DNA of 64,000 bases from Paracentrotus lividus (taxonomy: Eukaryota; Echinodermata; Echinoidea; Camarodonta; Echinidae), in assembly GCA_940671915.1 (NCBI GenBank), contig CALNVZ010002100.1, positions 12,271,297-12,335,296 of the forward strand. Reading direction: 5' to 3'. The translations under genes and the position numbers were made by a program. Positions within the stretch are counted from its first letter, which is position 1; every line of letters begins with the position of its first letter. This document shows, piece after piece, positions 11,301-23,943 of the stretch. The notes below the pieces were generated by a model that worked only from the letters and a program-made list of their open reading frames with translations, did not search any database and was not told where the DNA came from.

Positions 11301-14300
11301 AAAAATCTAGATTTTTTTTTTTAGTATACAACGACGACTAAAAATTTACCTCAAATTGAGTCTAATAATGCCATTATGTTTTATTCCTCAAAATATATTC
11401 TCACTAAAAACCTAAATGGGTAGACCGACTAGCTTTAAAGCTAGTCGTAGTGATGCCCAGACTGACTAGCTTCAAAGCTAGTCAGTCACGACGGACTAGT
11501 TTTCCTTCAACACAATTCGCTTATTACGGACTAGCTTTAAAGCTCGTCCGTCTCTACGGACTAGCTTGAAAGCTAGTCCGTCAAGTTAGTCGGTCACGAC
11601 GAACTAGTTTTAATGCTAGTCGGTCACGACGGACTAGCTTTAAAGCTAGTCCGTTTTGACGGACTAGTTTGATGGACTAGCATAAAAGCTAGTCGTAGTG
11701 ATGCCCAGACTGACGAGCTTTGATGCAGTACTAGCTTTACAGCTAGTCCGTCAAGGTGTCAAAACTAGTCAGTCGCGCTTGTCTGTCGCGATGTTCTTAC
11801 TGCTGTCTTGACCGACTAGCATTACGAAATAGCTTAATATGGCTTCATCAGCTTGTCAGAGACGTCAAATCTGAAATATGAGAAAACATTTTAAAGATAA
11901 GATTATTTTTTTTTCACAAAAATTCAAGAATTCAAGCCAAAATCATTTTATTATGATGATATCAGAATACAGGAATTAATACAGTAGGCACAATTAGTTA
12001 ACATTATGGCAATTATCAAATAATGTGATGTTGAGATTTAATTTGAAAAATCAAATGTGAAATAATTAGGCCTACACTGAAGCCCGGCCAAACAAACAAG
12101 TTAGATGCAATCCATAACGCTAATAATATGCATTTTGAATTCATATTTTATATGCTTGCTTCCAATGCGGCGATTTGATGTCACGACTGGGGGGGGGGGG
12201 CTTAAAATAGCATTTAGCATTATATTCAACATACATTTTACCTCTTTATTAGCTTCACTAGCTGATCACTTTAAAAATCAAGGGGGAAGATCCCAGAAAA
12301 AAAAAATCGAGGGTGAAACGGTCCCCACTGTCCCCCGGGCTTCCCCGCCAATGGCTTGCATCATCATTGTCTTGTTTGTTGTAGGCCTGCCTATTTTTGC
12401 ATTTTCTGCGCATATCTTTCTTGAGAGCCACCTCAGACTGAATCCCGCAATCGCGCCTCTAATCCAATATTCTGTTCTTTCAGATAGTAATCTAAAAGAA
12501 AGAGTGACACATATATTTCTTACAATTAGAATTGAATTCAATATTTAATGTTGCTATTATCGTTGTCAGTAACACACACGCAATTTATAGATTAATTTGG
12601 CAAGACAAAATTTGTTTGGTGTTGGTGATTATAGTATTAATCCATGTGAAAAAATAACGATATCTATGAACTGAAAAATAAGGAATTCAAAAAGAGTGCT
12701 CACACATATCACATGAAGGAGATCGCCATTATCATCAAAATCTTTAGTTTTACGGGGTAGGGGAGACCTGGGACAATTGTAACAGTTTTTTCCAAATTTG
12801 ACCTATCAGCTTTATTAAAGCTAAATACTTGCTTAAAACTAAATAAAATGAAATATGCATATCTTAGCTTGACATATGAATAGGTTTGGGTTAAGTAAAA
12901 CAAGTCATTTTGAAGCGATTACCATTTCAAAACAAGAGGTCGAGTGTAACAGACGTGCGGGGCAATTGTAACACATGAACTTGTTACATTTTGTTTTTCT
13001 TTATCAAAACTATGCACATGACAAATTAAACACCATTAACCACATAAACTAATTATAATGAAACATGACAATGCTTGACTCATTTATATTACATTTTCCA
13101 CTTGTTATATGCATGAAATGGAGCAAAAGTTATGATAGTTTTTTTTTTCATGATTATTTTTTAGGTTGTTGTGGCTTCACCCTTTAACTGTAGAATTATA
13201 GAACCTTCATTAATTCATATTTTGGTTCTTTATCTACTTTGTACCTACACAATATATCTTTTAACTGACAACTGTTGTATAACACTTTATGTTAGGCTTA
13301 CGCCTTTTGACTTTAACGCATTCTTTCACAATAAAGTGATACATTTCTGAGAAGAAGTAAAAATGACAGCTTTTTTTTTTTTTTTCTCTTTTTTTTTGTA
13401 AAATCAATCTTCAAAATTTACGCCACTTTTTTTTCTTCTGGCAAAATCAATATGTCTTTGCCCTTTTAACAAAACGTATTGGACATACATTTGCAGGTAT
13501 CATATTGAAAATATATAATTTTAATTTTTTTATGGGGGCTGCCATCCCTCCCTCTCTCTCCTCTGTTTTTCTTTCTTTCTATCTACCTTTTTTCTTCATT
13601 CACTCCCTCTTTACTTTTTTACTTTCCTATCTGCCCTCCCCCCCTCTCTCTCTCTCCGCCTCTCCCTTTCTCTCCCTTCCTCTTTCTTCTTTCTCTCTTT
13701 TAATATGTGCGTTTTTTAATAAGAAAAAACAAGTCAGGGGGGGGGGTCCCTATTCTCTTTCTCATTTTATAAGACCCCATTGTAAATAAGCCTTTTCGGT
13801 TTTCATGGGCTATCCTGTCAGTGTTTCTTTTATGTGTTATACCTTAAACACTTGACGAATAAAATAAAATAAAATGAAATAAAATCATATGTTCACAGTT
13901 ATTTATTCCTCATGTTTGAGCTCATAGATAAGGTTACCTTTTGTCCTTGTGAAAAAAGAAACTATAATTGATTATACATTCAAAGTTATGAAGTTCTGAA
14001 GTTCTCTAGTAAGTGATACAAATTATTAAAAAAACAAGAATAACAAACTTGAGGCTCTGATTACAATGAAACAAATGATAAACAAACTAAAGGCATTTTT
14101 TCGGATAATATCAATATTTCATTGCATTTCTAACAAAACGTATTAGACAGATATGTTGAAAGTTATTGAATTTTCATGTCTGAGATTATAGATATGGTTA
14201 CCTTTTGTTTTTGTAAAGCATAATAATCGACAAATACATTCAAAGTTATAAAGTTCTGATACTTGAGCTTATCAACGAGGCCTTTCTTTGCTATTTTTCT

Positions 14301-17300
14301 TTATATCCAAGTCTACTCCTATTTACAATCTTGGCATTAAAAGAACGTAATGGTCACTCTCTTTATATTTTTTACTTTTTTCTTTTCCAGTAAAGTGATA
14401 TAAATCATTTAAAAAAAACAACAACAACAACAACAAGAATAAAAACTTGAGGCTCGGGTATCTCACTTTGCGGAGACGTCTCCGCGATAGAATAGAAAAT
14501 TTTGTTTTCGCGACGGACAGAATGTATTAAAAACGTCTCGCAATATCGCGGAGACGTCTCCGAGACGTCTCCGCCACAATTTATGAAAAAATTCGTCTCC
14601 GAGATTTAGGAGACGTCTCCGAGACGTCTCGGAATACGTCTCTAATATTATTTATCCGTCGCGGAGACGAAATTTCTATTCTGTCGCGGAGACGTCTCCG
14701 CGAAGTGAGATACCACCCTAATTTTCATGTCTGAGGTTATAGATGTTGTTACCTTTTGTTTTTGTAAAGCATTATAATTGAAATACATTCAAAGTTTCTG
14801 AAGTTATGATGCTTGAGCTAAGGGTGCTATCTCACGTCGCGGAGACGTCTCCGCGACAGAATAGAATCTTGTCTCCGCGACGGATAAATAGTATTATGAC
14901 GTCTTCGAGACGTCTCCTGAATTTCGGAGACGGATTTTTTTTCATAAATTGTCGCGGAGACGTCTTGGAGACGTCTCTAATACTATTTATCCGTCGCGGA
15001 GACGAAATTTCTTTTATGTCGCGGAACGTCTCGCGAAGTGAGAAAACACCTTATCGACGAGGCTATACTCTTTGCTGTTTTTCTTCATTTCCAAGTCTAC
15101 TCCTATTTACAATTTTGGCATTAAAGGAACCTAATGTTCACTCTCTTCATATATATTTTGTCGCATAATGCCCCTGAAAAATTGTGTCTAATCAGCTAGC
15201 TCCATGGTTCAGAGGTTTCTGATTATGTTTTAATTATGTTTACAGGAAGCAACAAATTCCGGGACAATTGTAATGTTTTTATGTAATTTGGCAGGGCCAC
15301 GGAGCCTGGGAGGGCTTCGTCAGCGAACGTGTACAAAAACGGAAAAATGACCATACATTTGTGATTTGTTTTAGTCTGTTCAGCCCCCCCCTCCCCCCCC
15401 CCACTCCCTCCCACTTGCCGCTCAGCCCCTCCACTTCAAAAACGCTCCGCGGCCCCTGATTGGTTATTTAATAGCTTGGTGTTGATTCAGCGGAAATCTG
15501 CTTTACCGAGTTCCTACGGGAGTTACTTTAACATAAACAGGGGCAATTGTAACAGCTTGTTACAATTGCCCTGGCACAGGTGACCATATTTGGAAAGATT
15601 TTTTTCTATCTTAGCTTCGGTATTCGTCGTTGAAACTTTAGCAAAATATGGCCTAAGAACATAATTTCTAATATACAAAAATGACAGCCGTAGCTCATCC
15701 AATATTTGTCCGGAAGAAAAACAATGGGTAATATGAAATATTACTTTTATGCTCAAAAAAACGGTTTTTCCGCTGTAGAAAGTTCCACGAACCGTTAAAT
15801 CTGCTAACACTCATACAGCATGTGGATCGATTAAATGCGCATGTTCTCTACAAATTTAAGTTTATAGTGGTTTCTGCAAGGAATGGGGCCTCTGTTACAA
15901 TTGCCCCATGTTACATTTGTCCCGGTCTCCCCTATATCGGATCTGCTTCCTTACAGTTTGCTCATTAAATAGATTTCCACATACAGATAAATATAAATAA
16001 TAGATGATGTCCTTTTCGCAATGCGCATGTTATTCACTCGATGCTATTCACCTTGTATTCACTGCTGTTGCTTAGCCGGGCATTCACCAGTAATCTATAG
16101 AATAGACCAGATTTTGGGTTCTATAGTAACGAGTGATTCTATTAGCCTGTAATTAAAGAATGGAGAACAACAGTTTTGAACCTACTCGTGAATGCATTCT
16201 TGTCGTGATTGATGTTATGTATCGTAAGCTTTAAGATTGTCAGGTCAAAACAACCTTTGTTTGAGAATAATGTGTTCACTTGATTATGTTCGGAAACATG
16301 CCGCTCTAAATTTACAATGGAGATAATAATTGACATTGCATCTGTGTGTATTTCAAAAGCTAGTCAGTCATTTCAATTGTAAGCGACATTGCAGCTATGT
16401 GTATCAAATCCTAGTCGGTCATTCTAATGGGTAAACTGAGGCTACCATTCCAATTTTATTGAGCTCGTCCGTCGCATCGACGGACTAACATCAAGTGTGA
16501 CGGACTAGCTTTAAAGCTCGTCCGTCAAGTTGAGAGATTTGGATTCAGTTGTAAGCTAGTCCGTCTCGACGGACTAACATGACACACTAGCTTTAAAACT
16601 AGTCCGTCTTGACTGACTAGCTTTAAAGCTAGTCCGTCCACTGACGGACGACGTTAGGTTTTCAGTGCTGTTTGCTCTTCTCAACAGTTCTTGCAATTGA
16701 GCTGATGTGTGCTTGTCAAGGAGTAGAGTTCCTGCGACCTCTTACCAGTACAAAACCACTAGAAGCAGTACATGAGCTAGTGAGGAGTGTTGTCCCGTAA
16801 GTTACGATCTCTCAGATACGTAAACGTTTCCTTTTAGTGACTTTTTGGCATTATCTTTCAAATCAGAATGGTATGAATCACATATTACACATCCACAGAA
16901 AGAGGAAAAATAACTGACAAAATGTGAATATCTTTCTTGTGCAGTAAGTAAAACAGTTTGATTGAAAGTATGCATCATGCTTCTCTCATGCACATTTATG
17001 ATATATTATTGATAGTTTTTAATGAGCTCGAACTCTGCAATGCTCTGAAAAGAAGGTGATGGAAAATATCAATTAGAAAATCTATGAATTCTTATTTTCA
17101 TTATAAATTCATAAATGAATCTATTATATATGTTCGAATGTACATTCTCTCTTTCGCTTTCTCCCCCTTGACAGACCTCTAGAGCGCGATCGTTATCTTT
17201 CCCCTGATATGGAAGCTATTACCAAGCTACTCCGAGAGAATAAGGTGAGATATTGCACGGTCCTTCTATGTCAGAAATAGTGTGATAATATGTTGTAAGT

Positions 17301-17753
17301 CAAGAGGTCTAGAGACAAAGATTGATTGTATTTTTAGATCAATCAATTCAATATAGTTAATTAATTAATTTGTCCTGATATGGTAAACAAGCCTAGTGGT
17401 GGCTGCTCCATCTGATTTGTTCTATAATATCTTATGACAGTAGATAGTAGTAGAAAAATGTGTGCTGTGGTTGGCTTAATCAGTAACATATGACCTAGGT
17501 TGTTGGATTTTCTCTTGATGAAAACTTTGTGCTGTTGGCAGTTACCGAGCTGAAGTCCTTTAGAAGTTTATGAAGTACAGAATTCGATATATTTTATTGT
17601 TGATAGGTTTGGGATGTAGTCAAACCATACATGGACACCTACGAAGCTGAACAACTGAAAGAGACCAAAGTCCACTCCCCAACGTCAAGTGTCCTGGGTA
17701 AGGCCACTCGCTCCAACAAGCGCAAGCGTGCAAGGAGTATCACTAAGAATTGA
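8335..17753 (+). CDS. HAL: HAL copy A, intact 3' half (exons 13-20)
   Basis: These eight consecutive exons read without a break. They start at [16 protein letters not shown] and include [20 protein letters not shown], the [11 protein letters not shown] exon, [38 protein letters not shown] and the stop TGA at 17751-17753. Every junction has AG acceptors and GT donors and keeps the phase of copy B. Protein differences from copy B occur only in the last exon (V/A in VWDVVKP, A/V and T/N in the basic tail). The conserved HAL blocks [17 protein letters not shown] and the [11 protein letters not shown] block are all present. Intron 17 (10724-16687) carries a 5.2-kb insertion. Whether these exons are still transcribed with a functional 5' half cannot be told from DNA. 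Confidence 0.85.
11418..11830. repeat. left palindrome array (GACTAGCTTTAAAGCTAGTC)
   Basis: This is a cluster of perfect and near-perfect self-complementary units centred on AGCTTTAAAGCT, separated by short CGGTCACGACGG-type spacers. It would fold into a chain of hairpins on either strand. Confidence 0.85.
14459..14715. mobile_element. foldback MITE rich in GGAGACGTCTCC (copy 1)
   Basis: The element begins GGTATCTCACTTTGCGGAGA and ends with GCGAAGTGAGATACC, which is its inverse. The body contains many self-complementary AGACGTCT words, including GGAGACGTCTCCGAGACG. It is GC-rich against an AT-rich background. Confidence 0.75.
14821..15052. mobile_element. foldback MITE rich in GGAGACGTCTCC (copy 2)
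   Basis: This is a second member of the family at 14459-14715, about 100 bases downstream. It starts with GGGTGCTATCTCACGTCGCG, ends with TCGCGAAGTGAGA, and shares the ATCCGTCGCGGAGACGAAAT block. It is a few per cent diverged and slightly shorter. Confidence 0.7.
15470..15541 (+). mobile_element. SINE tail fragment
   Basis: AGCTTGGTGTTGATTCAGCG, GAAATCTGCTTTACCGAG and GAGTTACTTTAACATAAACA match the 3' part of the SINE at 50900-51155. There is no tRNA head. Confidence 0.6.
16340..16660. repeat. right palindrome array (GACTAGCTTTAAAGCTAGTC)
   Basis: This is the counterpart of the array at 11418-11830, with units such as ACTAGCTTTAAAGCTAGTCC near 16615-16635. It ends about 30 bases before the acceptor of HAL copy A exon 18. 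Confidence 0.8.
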
Positions 17754-19332
17754 GGAGTCTGAAAGAGTATGGACATTATCCTTACATGCACAGTCCCACC
17801 TTGCTTATCTGGCCATGTTTGGACCGCAGCCATCCATATGAGTGAAATGGACAATTATTACCTAAATAAGGCATTTTGGAGACAAGATATAAGATATATA
17901 TTTTGTATGCCAAATTGATTTGGTCAATACAAAATATTTCACAGTGGCTCAGTTGTATGTCGAAGGGCCATAATATTCATACACCCCTCTTTTGTGAAAT
18001 TTGTTAATTCCCTATTGCGCCTATATAGCACCTCTGTACTTAATTATTGGTCTATAATATCCATATTTTGTCTGATACGCACGATTGTAAGATGTTGCGC
18101 ATAAAAGTACAGAGTATAACACAATGGATTCGCACAGGATATGTATGATTCTAAATGATCAATAGTGTTTGAATAATAGGAAAAAGTGAGGCTTTTAGGC
18201 GAATTTGATAAAAAAAAATAAAGAAGGGAATCTGCCCATAGAACAAGGCCAGATTATGGATGAGTCCAGATAAAAAAAATGGTCTTTAAAGTGATGTCAG
18301 ACTGTACCTTGAAATGGTAGTCACATTAAATGGTAGTGATAATTATGATGAGGATAATGATGATAGTTTTTATACTGAGGATGAAAATGGTGGTAATGAT
18401 GATAAAAATGTTGATGACTGATAAGGATGAGAATTATACTAATGGAAAGAATAAGAAAGAAAAAAAAAATGAAACCTATGAATAAACATGTAATGCATCA
18501 TATACAAATTGAAAAACTATTGATGAATATATGTGGATTTTAATAATTACGAGTTTTATGTTGATACTGAGGGTGATAGTGGTGGTGATGGTGGTATAAC
18601 TGGTTATTATGAGGAGAGTGGTTGTGATTATGATGAAGATAAAAGATTAAAATCAATTGAAAATTATGAATAGGCATAGGAAATTTAAAGCATCATATAA
18701 AATTAAATGATTATCGATGCATATTGATTTTGAAAGAATGAATTGCAAGTTGTCTTGTATTTACTGCAAATGAATAGCGATAAAATAAAATGAATCATTG
18801 CTAGAGTACCAAGGGATATTGTGATTGTTGTACTTAAATCATTAACAGAAAAGACTTTGTAAACCTGGGAAAGACGTTTTTAATTTCCTTACAAGTAATG
18901 GTTTTATTGATATTCATTTGTTTGAAGGTAAACAAATGGTCCTGTCATTCACTCTTTGAATGATTTCATGTCCAAATAAAGGCAGTGTGTATAACATTCC
19001 AACGGCGTAAATCCATTTATGTTTGAAAGGCATTGTGTGTTTCTATTTTTTAACAGACTTGTGTTTAGAATTAAAATTGAGGGTGTGATATATGGTGATG
19101 ATGTTCATGTATTTTTTATTACTTTCAGGGAAATTGTTTATGTTTGTATTGCCAATATACATTTATTCAATATCCATTCTTCCATCTGAAATATATTTGA
19201 ATTTAAGTAGCCTCACTAGTACCGATATAAAAGAATATCCAGTGTGTCAGTTTATGCGGCAATATAGGATTCATTCGTAATTCCTGTTTTGTTTTAATTA
19301 GTCAATGCTTTAAACATGTGTTTGTATAAAAG

Positions 19333-20443
<1,111 letters not shown>

Positions 20444-21234
20444 TATATACATGTTACTGGTCAGTTTCCTTTGTTGTTAAAAAAAAAAGTTAGAGTGAAT
20501 TCCACTTAGAAATAAGCACATCGTGCAGCATGCTGCCAAAGAAATCTCATCTGAAATATGTGTCTTTTATGTACTACTGTAGAATGTATCATACATTTAT
20601 AATTACAGAAAAAACAGTGAAATGGAGTAATTGATATTTGATGCATTTGGAGAACTATTTTTTTTACATATTTTGTGATAAGTGATGAGCCATATGTCTT
20701 ATTTGGGATTATGTAAAGGGATATTGATTCTGTAGTTGTGCTGTTCAAAAAAATAAATAAATAAATAAATAAATAAAGGTGAAAAAGAGGGCATTAATAG
20801 CTGAATGTGTTTATATTCACACACTTTTTTTTTAAATTCATAAGACAAGAATTTTACCACCGTGTAGGCCTACAAATTATTTACCTATTATGTTTTAAGC
20901 TTCCTTTACATAAGAAACTAAAGTGCTTTTTTTTAATTCTTTGATTAGAAAATATTAACGATTTGTAGCTGTGTATACAATTTTTAATTTGAGGTTAATT
21001 AACAATGTATAAGATTTTACATTATTCTTGTCTTCTGAGCATTCTGTATTCCTGTTTTCTGAAATAATCCAAAATATTGATTCAAACTTTTAAAGTATTC
21101 AAGTTCTTTATTCACTAGTATAGTTTGGGGGAAATGAACACCAAATAAATACGATAACAAGTGAAGATCTGTATTTCAATGAATTTCTGTTAAATCTGGG
21201 TTACAGTAGAGTTGGGAGAATCTCAACTTCATTT

Positions 21235-21799
21235 TTAGAACGAGTTGTTTCTATAGTAAAATTTGATGTAGAAACTGAAAATGACAATTATTTTTGCGTA
21301 CGATGACGTCTTACGTCGCTAAAGTGCAAAAACCGAAAATCGGCCGCCGAAATGCCGTATTTGCCCAATTATCACACTTTTTTTATAGGTATAAACCACT
21401 TTTATTACGTTTTTATATGGATTTGGTGTCAGGGAACCAACATGCATTCATCCAACATGATTAATCCTACCTAGAGGTTGACTGTTAGTGTAGCTGGCTA
21501 GTTAGTTTCAGTCAATATCGAGCAAAAATCACCTCATATCAAAATCACTAAATAACACCTGTAACACATACTAGGTACATTAGGTCATGATAACATTGTC
21601 AGATTTGAGCTTCTACACCATCAAAATCCATAAAGAAACAAAATAAAAACGGTTTATACCTATAAAGTGTGTGATGAATGGGCAAAATACACTGTTTCGG
21701 TTTTTTGCACTTTAGCGACGTCAGACATCATCGTACACAAAAATAATTGTCATTTTTGGATTCTACATCAAATTTGACTATAGAAACAACTTGTCTAGT
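21235..21799. mobile_element. foldback MITE with long (about 160-180 bp) inverted arms
   Basis: The left arm contains GAGTTGTTTCTATAG, TGACAATTATTTTTGCGTAC, GCGACGTAAGACGTC-type text and ATAGGTATAAACC. The right arm carries the inverse: GGTTTATACCTAT, TTTGCACTTTAGCGACGTC, AAATAATTGTCATTTT and CTATAGAAACAAC. A roughly 220-base AT-rich loop lies between. The exact ends are uncertain by a few bases. Confidence 0.7.
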
Positions 21800-22050
21800 T
21801 ACAGTCGTGGTAAGATTAAATGAAATCATTTATATTGGTCTCTTTAGAAATAATATGAAAACAAGCAAAGTGACCGTTACACCAAATTTTACACATTAAA
21901 TCTTTTAAAAAAATTTAACTTGGCCATTAAAGCAAATTTGCCACTTTTTACTGGTATTGACATTATTTCCCTAAAATAGACCTTCCGGATGAGCTTTCTA
22001 TGGATTTAGCTAATCTAGGTCAAATAGCTACTTGTAAGTACGAAGATATA

Positions 22051-22715
22051 CACTGTTCGTCATAAAGATGGAATATTTTTTTCTGGCTCAAGCGATGTTA
22101 TGTTGCTCCGTTATTAATTTCTTGAATGTGTTTGTCACCGCTTTCACTTTGTGGGATCCTGGGTATATCTTTTCTGTTCACGCGACCCACCAAGTCCCCC
22201 TCAGTCCTACCCCAAGGAAACACGTCTGAGGTGGAGATTTGTTATTGTTCTTTAAATTAAATCTAGATTTATGGTTACAGGCTGGACTCTTTTGTCTAGG
22301 AGAGGGGTAAAAATTTATTTTGATTGGGGTTCAACATTCATTTTATTCATTTTTACACCATGGAAATTTCTATCTTCCCTAAATTGCATTGTAAAATCTC
22401 AAGCAAACATAAATCAAAATAAAATATTATCAACAATGACTAATTACAGCCTTTTCATCAAGGCTTAACACAATTTAACAGGAAAATGATGATATTTAAG
22501 GGTTAAAGTTGGTTTTTCATTTTTTTTGTTTTGAGCATAAAGATGGAATAAAATATTCCGAATTTTCACCAATCTCGTTTTTTACTTCAACCCCTCCCCT
22601 AGACAAGAGACCTAAGCCTGTCCGCAGAAATATAGATTTAGCAATATAACAGTACACCTGCAAAATCATGTCGATATAGCGGCAAAAACATATTCCACCT
22701 TTATGACGGACAGTG
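22051..22715. mobile_element. 665-bp TA-flanked MITE with CACTGTTCGTCATAAAG termini
   Basis: The left terminus CACTGTTCGTCATAAAGATG follows TA. The right terminus CACCTTTATGACGGACAGTG precedes TA. Inside, GTCTAGGAGAGGGGT near 22292 pairs with ACCCCTCCCCTAGAC near 22589, so most of the element can fold back. It is non-autonomous. Confidence 0.7.
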
Positions 22716-23943
22716 TATAGATCCCTGAAAATTTTCGTCTCATCAGTAGGCCTATACCCCCTGTACCCATATAAAACTCTTCACTGAATTGTAGAATTTA
22801 GCCTTTTTAGTCATGTCCCATGAGACTTGCGGTGAAGGTTAAGAGACTGTTTGTCTGACCTGTGTTGCCTTCTGGAAAGTTTGTTGACTCTGTAGATTGT
22901 GGGATGTACTGTAGATGGTTAGGAGGTGTTTGTCACTAGCCCTGTAGAAGTGAAAGAATAGTGCTCTATCATGTAGCCTCGATTATTGATGCGAGCCCGC
23001 TTTCCCTCTCTTTCCTGTCAATTTCTTCTTCTTTCATTCTCCTGTCTTAACTTTTCTTCTTCAACTTCCTTTCTTCTTCTGAATCGCTCTTTCCTATTCT
23101 TCTAAACCCATCTTCCTCTCTCCCGGCTTTGTCTCTTTTTCCCCATCGCAAATTCGGGTGGGTGTGGTCCGTTTGGCCCCCGGATCTGCCATGGCACCAT
23201 TTTTGACCTCACTCATTAATTCTTTTTGCAAATATAATGGTTCTGTCATTCATTTATCTCCATCTACAAAACAAATAATATGGAAACAGAATTAGAAATA
23301 CATCGAGCCAGGCTGACAGGGGAGTTATCTTCCCGGTCGCAGAACCAGTTAGAACCCTACAGTCGAGAAAAGTAGGCCCACGTGACCTACGTAAATCAAT
23401 AAGGATGGTGGATAGAAGAATACACATGGTGAAGCAGCAACTTGCAATGAGCTCACACCCCTGACACACCTTCGGACTCGTCGCTTAGTATATAGGTGTG
23501 TTGTATTACAAAAATACGATTTATAAATGTCTTTTTCACTCTTTATTAACGTTATGCAGGACATGAATCACCGGGAATCTTATGTATTGACTTTTTATTG
23601 AAAGTGTAAAACTTAATACAGTTATAGTTATGTTACATTTCCAAATATTTAATTTCGGATCACCCAAAACGATAATGGAGTAATTTCCGCATCCGACAAG
23701 TGTTTGGCTGTGTTCCAATTTCCCTCGATAGTAAACACGTTGTTCGATTTTGAGCCACCGCGGCCGCTATATATCAAGATCTGACTACGTATTCATTTAG
23801 CACGTATGCAAAGTGATTCTAGATTTTACTACACTTTTTTTTCTAAACTAAGGCTAGGGACTCTCCTTCCCAACTTCATAGAATCGTTTGAAAATCAACG
23901 ATAAATTGAACCATTCGAGAGATAGAAAAGTCATTATGGAAAG
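22716..23943 (+). other. region upstream of HAL copy B
   Basis: No recognisable gene is present. A 31-codon frame starts at 23281 (METELEIHRARL) but has no support. A TATATAT word lies at 23768-23774, about 175 bases before the first HAL ATG, next to GCGGCCGC. It could be a core promoter but this is a guess. Confidence 0.4.
23768..23774 (+). promoter_or_regulatory. possible TATA box of HAL copy B
   Basis: CTATATATC sits about 176 bases upstream of the first candidate start codon (23944), just after a GC-rich CCGCGGCCGC word. There is no transcript data, so this is only a positional candidate. Confidence 0.25.

Larger units (their letters stand above)
12760..15932. mobile_element. nested 3.17-kb TA-flanked element with GGGGAGACC inverted termini
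   Basis: The left end reads GGGGAGACCTGGGACAATTG after TA (12758-12759). The right end reads TTTGTCCCGGTCTCCCC before TA (15933-15934), so the ends are inverted copies and TA is the likely target duplication (Tc1/mariner-like). The word GGGCAATTGTAACA recurs inside near 12960 and as a palindrome at 15540-15571, so nested copies of the terminus exist. There is no transposase frame, only CT-rich low complexity (13540-13700) and poly(T) runs. Confidence 0.6.
11400..16668. mobile_element. 5.2-kb insertion bounded by palindromic ACTAGCTTTAAAGCTAGT arrays
   Basis: Copy B lacks this stretch at the matching place in its intron 17. The left border (about 11418-11830) and right border (about 16340-16660) are both arrays of the self-complementary word GACTAGCTTTAAAGCTAGTC, often extended to ACGGACTAGC...GCTAGTCCGT. 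In the left array a unit of roughly 270 bases is repeated, with AGTCGTAGTGATGCCCAGAC at both its start and its end. The interior holds a nested TA-flanked element (12760-15932). I see no transposase. The family is unknown to me. It is a mobile element by inference from the empty site in copy B. Confidence 0.55.
10724..16687 (+). other. intron 17 of HAL copy A
   Basis: This is a 5.96-kb intron. About 11281-11375 aligns with 44060-44140 of copy B, and the last bases (TTTGCTCTTCTC before the acceptor) also match copy B. Nearly all of the material between is an insertion bounded by palindrome arrays (about 11400-16668). Confidence 0.65.
1..17753 (+). pseudogene. HAL: HAL copy A, histidine ammonia-lyase, 5' truncated by window edge and frame-disrupted in part
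   Basis: This is the first of two tandem histidine ammonia-lyase genes (L-histidine to trans-urocanate plus ammonia, a cytosolic MIO-dependent tetramer). Exons homologous to exons 7-20 of copy B are at 1-141, 2548-2683, 3347-3394, 3806-3856, 4289-4385, 4932-5084, 8335-8415, 8750-8815, 9307-9385, 9843-9929, 10589-10723, 16688-16796, 17175-17244 and 17607-17753. Exon 7 is clean, from RSHCVGVGRPISPEHTRKLL to the AAFN end. Exon 8 loses one base inside the Ala-Ser-Gly MIO triplet and is 4 bases short overall. Exon 10 is 1 base short, exon 11 has 1 extra base, and exon 12 is 2 bases short with its donor G lost. Exons 13-20 are open with good splice sites. Substitutions against copy B are mostly silent even in damaged exons 8, 11 and 12, so the loss is recent or the consensus is faulty. 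I call it a pseudogene only because the frame as written is broken. Confidence 0.8.

Noticed and set aside
12105-12548. 147-codon frame, one of the longest in the window
   Set aside because: It lies inside the palindrome-bounded insertion, has poly(G) and poly(A) runs in it, and shows no family resemblance.
13505-13789. 94-codon serine/leucine/proline-rich frame
   Set aside because: It is the translation of a CT-rich low-complexity run inside a non-autonomous element.
23281-23376. Short frame METELEIHRARL... upstream of HAL copy B
   Set aside because: It is only 31 codons, has no donor site at its end and no homology I recognise.
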